Notes: a model not told the origin generated them from the sequence alone. A DNA stretch of 64,000 nt from Acidimicrobiaceae bacterium (GCA_027451285.1 DAIDJP010000049.1:1-64000), one strand, 5' to 3'; counted from the stretch's first letter, positions 25,971-34,830 are shown. Made by a program: numbers and translations.

Positions 25971-27593
25971 CTATATCTTCTCGGGCACCATCTGGATCGC
26001 CCCGCACGGGCACTCCGCGACACAGATCGCACAGCCCTTGCAGAAGTCGTAGTTGAACTCGTAGCGGTTGTTCTCGAGCTTCACCACCGCGTTGTCGGGA
26101 CAGACTCCGAAGCAGTTGTCGCACTCGAAGCAGTTGCCACACGACATGCACCGTCGCGCCTCAAAGAGCGCGTTCTCCTCGGTGAGGCCCTGGATCACTT
26201 CATCGAAAGTCCCCTGGCGGCGCACCTTCTCCAGTTCGGGTCTTCGAGTGCGCGGCGCGTCGGCGTAGTACCAGGTGTTGAGGTTCTCGAATGCCGCGAG
26301 GTCGTGCTTGGGTGGAAGAATCGTTTTGCGACCATTCAGGTAGTCGTCGATGCCGCGCGCAGCGCGCTTACCGTGACCCACCGCGACGGTCGCGGTGCGA
26401 TCGGCCGGCGTGGCGTCGCCGCCGGCGAACACGCCGGCGAGTCCCGTCATCATCGAAGGCGCCACCTGGACGACGCCGTGGTCGATCGTCACCTCGGGGT
26501 GTCCTTCGAGGAGAGAGAGGTCGGTGTCCTGGCCCAGGGCGAGGAGCAGGGCGTCGGCATCGAGCTCTTCGAACTCGCCGGTCGGCTCGGGAAACCCGTC
26601 GGCGTTCAACGCCATCTTCTCGACCATTAGCCGATCACCCTCGAAGGACGACACCGTGGAGAGCCAGCGCATGGTGACCCCTTCGCCGAGGGCCTGCTCG
26701 AACTCTTCGGCGCTCGCGGGCATCTTCTCGCGATTTCTCCGGTAGACGATGACGGCGTCGGTTGCCCCCAATCGCTTGGCCGTGCGCGCCGCGTCAAAGG
26801 CGGTGTCGCCGCCGCCGTAGACGACGACACGCCGTCCGAGCAGCGGCGGGTCGTCGTCGGCGACCGCGTGCAAGAAGTTGACGGCGTCGATGATGCGCGA
26901 GGAGTCCCCCGCCGGCACACTGACGCGCCGGCCGATCTGGGCTCCCACCGCGAGAAAGACCGCATCAAAGTGGCCCTCGACCCGCTCGGCCTCGACGTCG
27001 TCGACGCGGTGATTCAGTTTCACTTCGACGCCTAGATCGATGATGCGCGCGATCTCGGCGTCGAGCACCGCCCTCGGCAGCCGATAGGCCGGGATGCCGT
27101 AGCGCATCATGCCGCCCAACTGCGCCGCGCCGTCAACCAACGTCACGCGATGACCGAGTCGGCGCAGGTGATACGTCGCGGAGAGTCCCGCCGGGCCCGA
27201 ACCCACCACGAGCACGTGCGTGCCCGTATCGGCGCCGGGGCCGGGCAGCGACCAGCCGTGGGCAATCGCGGTGTCGCCGAGGAAGCGCTCGACCGCGTTG
27301 ATGCCGACGGCCTCATCCACTCGGACCCGGTTGCAGGTGGTCTCACAGGGGTGAAAGCAGACCCGGCCCATGATGGCGGGCAGCGGATTGTCCTCAATCA
27401 GCGTGCGCCAGGCGCTCTCGTAGTCGCCAGACTCGGCGGCGTACAGCCAGCCCTGGATGTTCTCGCCGGCGGGACAGGCATTGTTGCACGGCGGCAGGCG
27501 ATCCACGTAGACGGGGCGCTCGACACGCCAAGACCCGGTGTGATTGGCCCGGCTCGTGCCGACGGGCAGCGTGATGGCAAAGGGCGTGTCCAT
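25971..27593 (-). CDS. FAD-dependent oxidoreductase (GltD-like) fused to 2x[4Fe-4S] ferredoxin domain, POR-associated
   Basis: A 540-residue protein. The N-terminal domain has the cysteine pattern of GltD-type proteins (CNNACPAGENIQGW, CFHPCETTC) for [4Fe-4S] clusters. It is followed by an FAD domain (VLVVGSGPAGLSATYHLR near residue 155) and an NAD(P) domain (VVVYGGGDTAFDAARTAKR). The last 70 residues carry two ferredoxin clusters (CMSCGNCFECDNCFGVCP and CKGCAICVAECP), equivalent to the PorD subunit. It starts on the last base of the upstream beta-subunit gene. It probably passes electrons between the oxidoreductase, ferredoxin and NAD(P)H, replacing the usual small PorD ferredoxin. Confidence 0.85.
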   Translation of the reverse strand: MDTPFAITLPVGTSRANHTGSWRVERPVYVDRLPPCNNACPAGENIQGWLYAAESGDYESAWRTLIEDNPLPAIMGRVCFHPCETTCNRVRVDEAVGINAVERFLGDTAIAHGWSLPGPGADTGTHVLVVGSGPAGLSATYHLRRLGHRVTLVDGAAQLGGMMRYGIPAYRLPRAVLDAEIARIIDLGVEVKLNHRVDDVEAERVEGHFDAVFLAVGAQIGRRVSVPAGDSSRIIDAVNFLHAVADDDPPLLGRRVVVYGGGDTAFDAARTAKRLGATDAVIVYRRNREKMPASAEEFEQALGEGVTMRWLSTVSSFEGDRLMVEKMALNADGFPEPTGEFEELDADALLLALGQDTDLSLLEGHPEVTIDHGVVQVAPSMMTGLAGVFAGGDATPADRTATVAVGHGKRAARGIDDYLNGRKTILPPKHDLAAFENLNTWYYADAPRTRRPELEKVRRQGTFDEVIQGLTEENALFEARRCMSCGNCFECDNCFGVCPDNAVVKLENNRYEFNYDFCKGCAICVAECPCGAIQMVPEKI

Positions 27594-28609
27594 CAGGCCT
27601 CCAGGTCCGAGTTGGCCGTCTCGTCGTTCACGAGGTGATAGCGCGCGACGTTGGCGTCGGCCATGGCCTGCAGCCTTGCGATCACGTCGGTCGCCGGCTC
27701 CGTAGCGAAGAGGTGCGCGTAGCGCTTCTGACGACGCAGGTACTCTTCGACACGCACGCGCCGGCGAATCGGCGTGACCGAGGTGACGACGCCATGCTCG
27801 GCCTCGAAGACCGGAAAGAGCCCGGACTCGGCGGCCAGGCGCGCGAGGTGGATCGTGTCCGAGCTCGCCGAGCCCCAGCCCAGCGGGCAGGGCACCAAGA
27901 TGTGCAGGTAGCGCGCCCCGTGCAGGGACATTGCCTTGTCCACCTTGGCCTCGAGGTCGTGCAGGTCGGCCACCGTCGCCGTCGCCACGTAGCTGACGTC
28001 GTGGGCCATGGCGATGCGCGGCAGGTCCTTGCCCTGGCCAAAGACGTTGCCCGGATGCGGTCCCACTACCTCGGTCGTCGCGGTGCGCGCGGCCGGCGGC
28101 GTCGCGGCGCTGCGCTGGACGCCGGTATTCATGTAGCCCTCGTTGTCGTAACAGATGAAGAGCACGTCGTCGTTGCGCTCGAACATCCCCGACAGCGCGC
28201 CGAAGCCGATGTCGACGGTGCCGCCGTCACCGGCCTGGCCGATCACGCGCACGTCGCGTCCCTTCACGCGCATCGCGGCGGCCACCCCGGTGGCGACGGC
28301 TGGCGCGTTGCCGAAGAGGCTGTGCAGCCACGCGATGCGCCAGCTCGTCTCGGGGTACGGCGTCGAGAACACCTCGAGGCACCCCGTCGCGTTCACGACG
28401 GCCAACTGGCCGTTGGTCGCGCGCATCGCGGCGTCGAGCGCGTAGCGCGCGCCGAGCGCTTCGCCACAGCCCTGACAGGCCCGGTGCCCCGAGTCGATCG
28501 AGTTGGTGCGCTTCGCGTCGCTTTGGACGGTGCGCTCCTCGTCCTCGAGCAGTCGGTTGCCCACCGCGAAAGAGCCGACTTGGTAGAAGCGGATCGGCCG
28601 GCGCGTCAC
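27593..28609 (-). CDS. porB: 2-oxoacid:ferredoxin oxidoreductase beta subunit (PorB-like)
   Basis: A 338-residue thiamine-diphosphate-binding subunit. The cofactor motif GDGGTVDIGFGALSG is followed after about 20 residues by YDNEGYMNTG, as in pyruvate and 2-oxoisovalerate ferredoxin oxidoreductases. CQGCGEALGARYAL near residue 45 is the cluster-proximal cysteine pair of this subunit; a further Cys sits in NATGCLEVF. The N-terminal 30 residues form an unusual extension. The substrate (pyruvate versus branched-chain 2-oxoacids) cannot be settled from motifs. It overlaps the alpha gene by four bases. Confidence 0.9.
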   Translation of the reverse strand: MTRRPIRFYQVGSFAVGNRLLEDEERTVQSDAKRTNSIDSGHRACQGCGEALGARYALDAAMRATNGQLAVVNATGCLEVFSTPYPETSWRIAWLHSLFGNAPAVATGVAAAMRVKGRDVRVIGQAGDGGTVDIGFGALSGMFERNDDVLFICYDNEGYMNTGVQRSAATPPAARTATTEVVGPHPGNVFGQGKDLPRIAMAHDVSYVATATVADLHDLEAKVDKAMSLHGARYLHILVPCPLGWGSASSDTIHLARLAAESGLFPVFEAEHGVVTSVTPIRRRVRVEEYLRRQKRYAHLFATEPATDVIARLQAMADANVARYHLVNDETANSDLEA

Positions 28610-29790
28610 GTCACGTCCGCCAGTCGCGCGCGCTCGGCGGCGACGGCCGCCTCGTCGAGGTCGAGGAAGGTCACCGCAGGGAGGTCCCCGCTCGCCGCGC
28701 GCGCGAGCATCGCTTCGAGGCTCGCGCGCGTGATTGGCCGTCCGCCGAGGCCGGCGATCACGCTGGAGAGTGGCGAGCGGGGAACGCTGAGGGCCACGTC
28801 ACTCGCGAGCACGCCGCGTCCGCCCGGGTTGACCGCCTTCTCGAGAACGACGAGACGTGTGGCGCTACGAAGGGCGTCGGCGACCGCGGCCTCGGGGAAG
28901 GGACGAAACGTCGTGATCCCGAGGGCGCCGATCTTCTCTCTCGCCTCGCGTCGCAGGTCGATGGCGTCCTTCAGCGTGCCCAGCACCGAGCCCATGGCAA
29001 TCACCACGGTCTCGGCGTCCTCCATCCGGTATCCGCGCACCAGTCCCCCCGCGTCGCGGTTGAAGCTCTCAGAGAACTCCGTGGCGATTCTGGGAATCAG
29101 CGCAAGCGCGTCGAGCTGGCGCAAGTGCGCGAGGTACTTCACCTCCTCGAAGGCCTCGGGCCCGACCATCGCGCCGATAGAGACGGGTTGATCCGGATCG
29201 AGCACCTGGCGCGGCACGTAGGGGGGGAGAAAGGCGTCCACGTTCTCCTGGTCGGGCAGGTCAACGCCCTCGACGGCGTGGGTGAGGATGAAGCCGTCCA
29301 TGCAGACCATCACCGGCACCGAGAGCGTCTCGGCCAACTTGAAGGCCTGGACGTGCAGGTCGACAGCGTCTTGGTTGGACTCGGCGAAGAGCAAGATCCA
29401 ACCGGTGTCGCGCGCGGCCATCGCGTCGGAGTGGTCGTTCCAGATGTTGATCGGCGCACCAATCGCCCGATTGGCGAGCGTCATCACGATGGGAAGTCCC
29501 AACCCGGCCGCGCTGTAGACGGCCTCGAGCATGAAGAGCAGGCCCTGGCTGGCGGTCGCGGTGTAGGCGCGTGCCCCCGCGGCCGAGGCGCCAATGGAGA
29601 CCGACATGGCCGCGAACTCGCTCTCGACGTTGATGAACTCGCATGGCGCGAGCTCTCCGGACTTCACCTTCACGCCGATGGCCTCGATGATGTGGGTCTG
29701 GGGCGAGATGGGATAGGCGCAGACCACCTCGGGCCGACAGCGCGCCACCGCCTCGGCGATGGCCTTGGACCCCTCAATCTGGGCGAGCAC
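28606..29790 (-). CDS. porA: 2-oxoacid:ferredoxin oxidoreductase alpha subunit (PorA-like)
   Basis: A 394-residue subunit of the four-subunit POR/VOR type. Early motif AYPISPQTHIIEAIG and later EFAAMSVSIGASAAGARAYT are family hallmarks of the pyrimidine-binding alpha subunit; the C-terminal part is a transketolase-C-like domain. I chose the GTG at 29790 because a near-perfect GAGGAGG lies five bases upstream inside the end of the gamma gene; earlier in-frame starts give a nonsense-looking arginine-rich extension. It overlaps the gamma gene by 17 bases, consistent with coupling. Confidence 0.9.
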   Translation of the reverse strand: MLAQIEGSKAIAEAVARCRPEVVCAYPISPQTHIIEAIGVKVKSGELAPCEFINVESEFAAMSVSIGASAAGARAYTATASQGLLFMLEAVYSAAGLGLPIVMTLANRAIGAPINIWNDHSDAMAARDTGWILLFAESNQDAVDLHVQAFKLAETLSVPVMVCMDGFILTHAVEGVDLPDQENVDAFLPPYVPRQVLDPDQPVSIGAMVGPEAFEEVKYLAHLRQLDALALIPRIATEFSESFNRDAGGLVRGYRMEDAETVVIAMGSVLGTLKDAIDLRREAREKIGALGITTFRPFPEAAVADALRSATRLVVLEKAVNPGGRGVLASDVALSVPRSPLSSVIAGLGGRPITRASLEAMLARAASGDLPAVTFLDLDEAAVAAERARLADVT

Positions 29791-30349
29791 TGACACCTCC
29801 TCGCACGACGTCGAAGGCGGCGTGTGCCGCCGCCGAGTTCTTCTCGCCCACCGCGCCACTGAAGCGCTCGCGGATCGCCGCGTCGATCGCCGACAGTGAG
29901 ACCTCGCCGGTCAATGCGGCGAATCCCCCGAGCAGCGCCGCGTTGGGCAGGGGGCGGCCCAGGTGCTCGAGGGCGAGCTCGGTCGCCGGACACGTCGCGA
30001 GCGCGCCGGCAAAGTGCGCGAGGAAGTCCTCGAGGCCGAGGTCGGCCGCGGGGCGCGAGGTGTTGATGAGGACGAAGCCCGTCGCCGAAAGCCCGGAGAA
30101 GACGTCGACCTGATGGATCAGCGTGACGTCCTGGATCAGAATTGCGTCGGGAACCATGACCGGCTCGCGCGTGCGGATCTCGCGATCGTCAAGACGACAG
30201 TAGGAGACGACGGGTGCGCCGGTGCGCTCAGAGCCGAAACTGGGGAAGGCCTGGGCGTGGCGGCCCTCGGCGAAGGCCGCCACCGAGAGGATCTCGGCGG
30301 CCGTGACGACCCCCTGTCCCCCTCGACCGTGGATGCGAATCTGGAACAT
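29774..30349 (-). CDS. porG: 2-oxoacid:ferredoxin oxidoreductase gamma subunit (PorG-like)
   Basis: A 191-residue subunit with the signature IRIHGRGGQGVVTAAEIL at its N-terminus and FPSFGSERTGAPV shortly after, both diagnostic of the gamma subunit or domain of POR/VOR/KOR enzymes. An excellent ribosome site (GAGGAG) precedes the ATG at 30349. It is the first gene of the gamma-alpha-beta-FAD operon. The complex decarboxylates a 2-oxoacid to acyl-CoA with reduction of ferredoxin, or the reverse, and is usually oxygen-sensitive. Confidence 0.9.
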   Translation of the reverse strand: MFQIRIHGRGGQGVVTAAEILSVAAFAEGRHAQAFPSFGSERTGAPVVSYCRLDDREIRTREPVMVPDAILIQDVTLIHQVDVFSGLSATGFVLINTSRPAADLGLEDFLAHFAGALATCPATELALEHLGRPLPNAALLGGFAALTGEVSLSAIDAAIRERFSGAVGEKNSAAAHAAFDVVRGGVSARPD

Positions 30350-30428
30350 GTCTCCTCGAGCGACGACGCGCCTCGAGTTCCAGATTATTGAGGTGTTTCA
30401 GCCCCGTCGGGGGCCGAAAGTCCTTTGA

Positions 30429-30800
30429 TTACTTGGCGGCAGCCTCGCGCTCGGCGATGCGCTTGTGGATGTCGTCCATGTCGAGCTCTCGCACCTTGGT
30501 GATCAACTCCTCCAGGGACTTCGCCGGCAGGGCGCCAGCCTCCATGTAGACGATCACGTTCTCGCGCAGCACCATCAGGGTCGGGATCGACATGATGGAA
30601 AAGGCCGCCGCAAGCTCCTGCTGGGCCTCGGTGTCGACCTTGGCGAAGAGCATGTCGGAGTACGTCTCTGACGCCTTCTCGAACGTCGGCGCGAAGGCGC
30701 GGCACGGACCGCACCAGGCAGCCCAGAAGTCCACCAATACGATGTCCTTGGAGGACACCAGCTCGTCGAAATTTTCCTTGGTTGCCGTGACGGTGGCCAT
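30429..30800 (-). CDS. trxA: Thioredoxin
   Basis: A 123-residue cytosolic thioredoxin with active site FWAAWCGPCRAFAP near residue 30 and the cis-proline loop MSIPTLMV. It reduces protein disulphides using thioredoxin reductase. The C-terminal tail of about 15 charged residues (DDIHKRIAEREAAAK) is longer than in classic TrxA. GAAGGAG precedes the ATG at 30800. Its promoter carries a conspicuous palindrome overlapping the -10 element (listed separately), pointing to regulated expression. A divergence from the downstream oxidoreductase operon of about 80 bases contains only a weak GC hairpin. Confidence 0.92.
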   Translation of the reverse strand: MATVTATKENFDELVSSKDIVLVDFWAAWCGPCRAFAPTFEKASETYSDMLFAKVDTEAQQELAAAFSIMSIPTLMVLRENVIVYMEAGALPAKSLEELITKVRELDMDDIHKRIAEREAAAK

Positions 30801-30818
30801 GCGGCTCCTTCGTTCTCT

Positions 30819-30834
30819 ATACCCTAGGGGGTAT
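30819..30834. promoter_or_regulatory. CsoR/CstR-type palindrome over the trxA promoter
   Basis: ATACCC and GGGTAT form perfect six-base arms around a four-base centre TAGG. The sequence resembles operators of the CsoR family (copper or persulfide sensors), which are built from TACCC/GGGTA half-sites. It lies about 20 bases upstream of the trxA start and abuts the -10 element, the position expected for a repressor. Confidence 0.6.
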
Positions 30835-30838
30835 TATA
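30833..30838 (-). promoter_or_regulatory. -10 element of trxA
   Basis: A perfect TATAAT on the minus strand, about 33 bases upstream of the trxA ATG, leaving room for a short leader with the GAAGGAG ribosome site. No strong -35 is evident, which fits an activator- or repressor-tuned promoter. Confidence 0.6.
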
Positions 30839-31255
30839 CAGGTCTCCACGTACGACACTACCGGACGTGCGAACTCGTCGGTCCTGATAAGAGTCGCCCT
30901 CTCGAGCCAGCGAGCGCCGTTCGATGTCCGCCCGGACGTCGCGGTTCGAGGTCCCCCGAGAACACGTCGGCGGCCCAACACGGGTGATGCGCCGGGCCCA
31001 CTGCGTTGGCGTACGCGCAACCAGAAGGAGCGGACTCCCACGTCGCCGCCCGTATCGGTATGTTCACTTCTCGATGCGTCCCTACGACGTTCTGAAATTG
31101 GGGCCGTCACCGTCAACGATCTGCGCTACCAATCATCGATAAGTAAACCAAGACGAACCCTCTTCCATCACTACATCTCGACACACATATATGTCCTGCT
31201 CGCGGGGATCGTAAGGCAGCCAGATCGATCGCGTACTTCGACACGTCTCAAGGTT
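30839..31255. other. Intergenic stretch without a recognised gene
   Basis: The gap between the trxA promoter and the next plus-strand gene (to 31349) is about 500 bases. I see no plausible coding sequence, tRNA or riboswitch. A tRNA T-arm-like GGTTCGAGGTCC at about 30954 does not pair as a tRNA. The right part becomes AT-rich and holds a candidate promoter for the PAS-EAL gene. Confidence 0.4.
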
Positions 31256-31284
31256 TTGACAGCAAATTCTCACGACACTAAATC
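31256..31284 (+). promoter_or_regulatory. Candidate promoter for the PAS-EAL gene
   Basis: TTGACA at 31256-31261, a 17-base spacer and TAAATC at 31279-31284 fit a housekeeping promoter about 65 bases upstream of the GTG at 31350. The -10 match is only partial. Confidence 0.35.
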
Positions 31285-31349
31285 GAATCGCCACCGTAAG
31301 GTGGTTGACAGGGCCGAACACGCTAACTGGCAGATGGAGGGGAGGTGAC

Positions 31350-33107
31350 GTGCCCGCTCGCGAGCCACAACAGGAGAATTCTGAGGAGTCGTCTCTGTCG
31401 AACAATCAGAACAGCACCTTTCGTACGCAACTTTTAACGAGCCCCCTTCCGACCTGGGTCTATAGCTTGGCAACGCTCGCCTTCTTAGAAGTAAATGACG
31501 CGGCAATCGCTCACTACGGCTATTCGCGAGACCAGTTCCTAGCAATGACGATCGAGGACATCCGCCCGCCCGAAGATCGAGAACGCCTGCTCAAGAGCAT
31601 CGCCAGTCCGCGCGAGACCCTGCAGTATTCAGGGCTCTGGCGCCACCGACGCGCCGACGAACGCTTGATTGACGTGGAAGTGACGTCGCACCTACTCACG
31701 TGGAACGACCAGCCCGCTGCGCTGGTCGTGGCTCATGACGTCACCGAGATTCACCATCTACACGCCGAGCTCACCAAGCGCGCCCACTTCGACGACGTGA
31801 CCGGACTCGCCAGCTCCACCTTGTTTCACGATCGAGTGACCCAGGCCGTCGAACACCATCGCGGTGACGGCGCGATGACCGCGGTCCTCGTTCTGGCCCT
31901 TGATGGTCTCGAAGCGGTCGAGTCGACGATGGGAAGCCACGTGACCGACGCCATGGCAATTGCCACCGCCGATCGGCTCCGCGGCGTCTGCTCGACAAGC
32001 CACATCGCGGCTCGACTCGGAAAGAGCCGATTTGCCATCTTGTGTGATGATCGTCCCGAACACGAGATTCTTTCGCTGGCGCGAAACGTCGTCAGTGCCA
32101 CCACGCCCTTAGTGCCTATACCTGGTCACGGAGATCTCAAGAGTGTCGTCTCCGTCGGATTGGCCTTTGCTGATGACGAAACCCTTGACGCGGCGAGTCT
32201 CATCGCCGATGCGACGTCAGCCATGCGCCACGCAGCGGAACGCTACGGCGATCACTTCGTGATCTTCAACAAGGAATTGCGTCGCGACAGCCGTGCCGCA
32301 TTTGAGACTCAGCAAGCGCTCGCCCACGCATCGCGACACGACGAACTTCGACTTCACTACCAGCCCGTCGTGGACTTCGCGGCTGGCACCTCGAGTTGTG
32401 AAGCGCTGCTGCGATGGGACCGTCCCGGTGCTGGCCTCATCGGACCCGACCACTTCATCCCCCTCGCCGAACGCAGCGAGCTCATCGTCGAGATCGGAGC
32501 CTGGGTGATCGAGCAGGCTATCCGCGACGTCGCCGCGTGGCCGACGCCTCTTCGTCCCACACGAGTTGGCATCAACCTGTCGCCTCGCCAGCTCTACGAC
32601 GAGAACCTCGTCGAACGCTTCGTGCTGTCGTGCGCGGCATCGGGTGTATCCCTGTCGTCTGTGTGCGTCGAGCTGACCGAGTCGGCATTCGTCGCCACCG
32701 ATGACTATGGCGCGTATCGAACCCTCGCGAAATTGCGCGACCTCGGTGTCGAGGTCGCAATCGACGACTTCGGCACCGGCTACTCGTCACTCTCATATCT
32801 CAAACATCTGCCATTTGACGTCGTCAAGATAGACCGCACGTTCGTCGCGGGACTCGGTGTTGATCCGACGGACGCATTGCTCGTCGACGCCGTTATCCGG
32901 GTGGTACATGGTCTGGGCTCCAAGGTGGTCGCCGAAGGCGTCGAAACGGAGATTCAGCTGGCCACGCTGCGCGAGCTCGGCTGTGACGCCGCTCAGGGGT
33001 ATCTCTTGGCACAGCCGGTTCCCAGTGCCGACTTACCCTCCGCGATGGAGGCCGCGCGTCAGATTGTCGAAACCCAACGCAGCTCCGCACAAGCGACACT
33101 GCCGTAA
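31350..33107 (+). CDS. PAS - degenerate GGDEF - EAL c-di-GMP phosphodiesterase
   Basis: A 585-residue soluble protein. PAS domain about 30-150; GGDEF-like domain about 160-310, in which the signature is replaced by LGKSRF near residue 224 and the I-site is lost, so it cannot be a cyclase; EAL domain about 325-575 with SCEALLRW near residue 350 and all further ligands (NLS, ELTE, DDFGTG, KID, AEGVE). It should therefore be a phosphodiesterase, with the dead GGDEF possibly sensing GTP as in other such proteins. The start is GTG at 31350, five bases after GGAGG. It is monocistronic and convergent with cysE. Confidence 0.9.
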   Translation: MPAREPQQENSEESSLSNNQNSTFRTQLLTSPLPTWVYSLATLAFLEVNDAAIAHYGYSRDQFLAMTIEDIRPPEDRERLLKSIASPRETLQYSGLWRHRRADERLIDVEVTSHLLTWNDQPAALVVAHDVTEIHHLHAELTKRAHFDDVTGLASSTLFHDRVTQAVEHHRGDGAMTAVLVLALDGLEAVESTMGSHVTDAMAIATADRLRGVCSTSHIAARLGKSRFAILCDDRPEHEILSLARNVVSATTPLVPIPGHGDLKSVVSVGLAFADDETLDAASLIADATSAMRHAAERYGDHFVIFNKELRRDSRAAFETQQALAHASRHDELRLHYQPVVDFAAGTSSCEALLRWDRPGAGLIGPDHFIPLAERSELIVEIGAWVIEQAIRDVAAWPTPLRPTRVGINLSPRQLYDENLVERFVLSCAASGVSLSSVCVELTESAFVATDDYGAYRTLAKLRDLGVEVAIDDFGTGYSSLSYLKHLPFDVVKIDRTFVAGLGVDPTDALLVDAVIRVVHGLGSKVVAEGVETEIQLATLRELGCDAAQGYLLAQPVPSADLPSAMEAARQIVETQRSSAQATLP

Positions 33108-33181
33108 CGCGATCTTGTGCCCGCTCTGATTTCGCCCGTGATGGCGCTGACAACAGAGGGCGCCCGCGACGTCGTCACGAC

Positions 33182-33841
33182 CTAGATAGAAAAATCCTCG
33201 TTCTCGCGCGAGTGGACGTGGTCGTGGCCGACGTGGCCCTCGAGGTGCTTGACCCGCTCGTGGAGGGACTCGAGGTGCAGGCCCATCATCTCCTGGTCCA
33301 GCGTGACGTTGCCCGGCAGGCGACCGCGGTTGCGCGTCGTGATGCGACCGGGAACGCCCACGACGACCGAGCCCTCGGGCACGGACTTGAGAACGACGGC
33401 GTTGGCCCCGATGCGACTGTTCGCGCCAATCGTGATGGGTCCGAGGACCTTCGCGCCGGCACCGATGACGACCCCCGAGAGGATCGTCGGGTGTCGCTTG
33501 CCGCGCGAGAGGCTGGTGCCACCCAGGGTGACGCCCTGGTAAATGGTGACGTTCTCGCCCACCTCGGCCGTCTCACCGATGACGACCCCCGTCGCGTGGT
33601 CGATGAAGACACCCGGCGCAAGCGTGGCCGCCGGGTGAATGTCGACGCCGGTGAGGGCGCGCGCGACCGATGAGAGAAGACGGGCCGCGAACTTGGCGTT
33701 GCGCAACCAGAGCGCGTGCGCGATTCGATAGGCCCAAATGGCGTGCACGCCCGGATAGGTGAGGGCGACCTCGATTCGCGAGCGCGCGGCCGGGTCCCGC
33801 GAGAGCGCCGCGTCGCAGTCACTCTTGAGAAGCGCAAGCAT
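33182..33841 (-). CDS. cysE: Serine O-acetyltransferase CysE
   Basis: A 219-residue enzyme that makes O-acetylserine from serine and acetyl-CoA. It shows the left-handed beta-helix hexapeptide repeats ([34 protein letters not shown]) and the family motif [11 protein letters not shown]. The ATG at 33841 overlaps the stop of cysK by one base (TAATG), so it is coupled with cysK. The C-terminal tail is Glu/His-rich ([15 protein letters not shown]) and ends in Ile, like CysE tails that insert into the CysK active site to form the cysteine synthase complex. Confidence 0.93.
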   Translation of the reverse strand: MLALLKSDCDAALSRDPAARSRIEVALTYPGVHAIWAYRIAHALWLRNAKFAARLLSSVARALTGVDIHPAATLAPGVFIDHATGVVIGETAEVGENVTIYQGVTLGGTSLSRGKRHPTILSGVVIGAGAKVLGPITIGANSRIGANAVVLKSVPEGSVVVGVPGRITTRNRGRLPGNVTLDQEMMGLHLESLHERVKHLEGHVGHDHVHSRENEDFSI

Positions 33842-34773
33842 TAGTCGGTCAACCCCGCGAAGAGAGGCGTCGAGAGGTAGCGCTCGCCGAAGGAGGGGAC
33901 GATCACGACGATGCGCTTGCCCGCGTTCTCCGGGCGCTCGGCGACGGAGATCGCCGCCCACAGGGCCGCGCCCGAGGAGATCCCCACGAGGAGACCCTCC
34001 TCGCGGGCCGCGCGTCGGGCGGTCGCGAAAGCGTCGTCGTTGTCCACGGTGACGACCTCGTCGATCACGTTGACGTCCAGATTCGCGGGCACGAAGCCCG
34101 CCCCGATCCCCTGGATCGGGTGCGGGCCCTTGGCACCGCCCGAGAGCACGGGAGAGGCCGACGGCTCGACGGCGATGACCGTGACCGAGGGCTTGCGCTC
34201 CTTGAGCAGCTCACCGACTCCGGTGATGGTGCCGCCGGTTCCGACACCGGCCACGAAGATGTCGACAGTGCCGTCGGTGTCGTCCCAGATCTCCACGCCG
34301 GTCGTCTCACGGTGTATCGCCGGGTTCGCGGGGTTCTCGAACTGCTGGGGGATGAAGTAGCGCGGGTCGCTCGCGGCGAGCTCGTAGGCCTTATTGATTG
34401 CCCCGGTCATGCCGTCGGGCCCCGGGGTGAGGATCAGCTCGGCACCGTAGGCGCGTAGCAGCGCGCGCCGCTCGGCCGACATGGTCTCGGGCATCGTGAA
34501 GGCGCACTTGTAGCCACGCGCGGCCGCCACCATGGCGAGCGCGATGCCGGTATTGCCGCTCGTGGGCTCGAGCAGGATGGTGTCGGCGTTGATGAGACCC
34601 GCCTTCTCGGCCGCGTCCACCATGGCCACGCCGATGCGGTCCTTCACGGAATGGGCCGGATTGAAGTACTCGAGCTTGGCCAGGATGTCCGCGCCCGATT
34701 GCGCTCCCAAGCGCTGGAGGCGTACCAGGGGGGTGTGTCCGACCAGTTGGGTGATGTCGTCAGCAATCTTCAT
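33841..34773 (-). CDS. cysK: Cysteine synthase (O-acetylserine sulfhydrylase) CysK
   Basis: A 310-residue PLP enzyme converting O-acetylserine and sulfide to cysteine. The PLP lysine is in [11 protein letters not shown] near residue 40, the substrate loop is [12 protein letters not shown], and the phosphate loop is [10 protein letters not shown]. The ATG at 34773 was chosen for its AAAGG site and the normal N-terminus [19 protein letters not shown]. First gene of the cysK-cysE operon. An IscR/Rrf2-type palindrome and a TACACT -10 lie directly upstream, suggesting control by sulfur, cysteine or Fe-S status. Confidence 0.95.
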   Translation of the reverse strand: MKIADDITQLVGHTPLVRLQRLGAQSGADILAKLEYFNPAHSVKDRIGVAMVDAAEKAGLINADTILLEPTSGNTGIALAMVAAARGYKCAFTMPETMSAERRALLRAYGAELILTPGPDGMTGAINKAYELAASDPRYFIPQQFENPANPAIHRETTGVEIWDDTDGTVDIFVAGVGTGGTITGVGELLKERKPSVTVIAVEPSASPVLSGGAKGPHPIQGIGAGFVPANLDVNVIDEVVTVDNDDAFATARRAAREEGLLVGISSGAALWAAISVAERPENAGKRIVVIVPSFGERYLSTPLFAGLTD

Positions 34774-34795
34774 CTCGCACCTTTCGTCTCTCGGC

Positions 34796-34801
34796 AGTGT
34801 A
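34796..34801 (-). promoter_or_regulatory. -10 element of cysK
   Basis: TACACT on the minus strand, 23 bases upstream of the cysK ATG. The palindrome at 34806-34830 covers the spacer and -35 region. Confidence 0.45.
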
Positions 34802-34805
34802 CTGG

Positions 34806-34830
34806 AATCCCGACTGATTAAGTCAGGATT
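34806..34830. promoter_or_regulatory. IscR/Rrf2-type operator upstream of cysK
   Basis: The 25-base site has arms AATCC-Y-GACT and AGTC-R-GGATT around a five-base AT-rich centre; nine of ten arm positions pair. The core YYGACT-N5-AGTCRR matches the type 1 site described for the Rrf2-family regulator IscR almost completely. It covers the -35 region of cysK, so it would repress. No Rrf2 gene is in the window. Confidence 0.6.

Noticed and set aside
30385-30428. Intrinsic terminator after trxA
   Set aside because: A GCCCC/GGGGC hairpin is present but no T-run follows, so it was not listed as a terminator.
30945-30975. Second tRNA T-arm-like GGTTCGAGGTCC
   Set aside because: The flanking bases do not form the five-base T stem and no cloverleaf fits.
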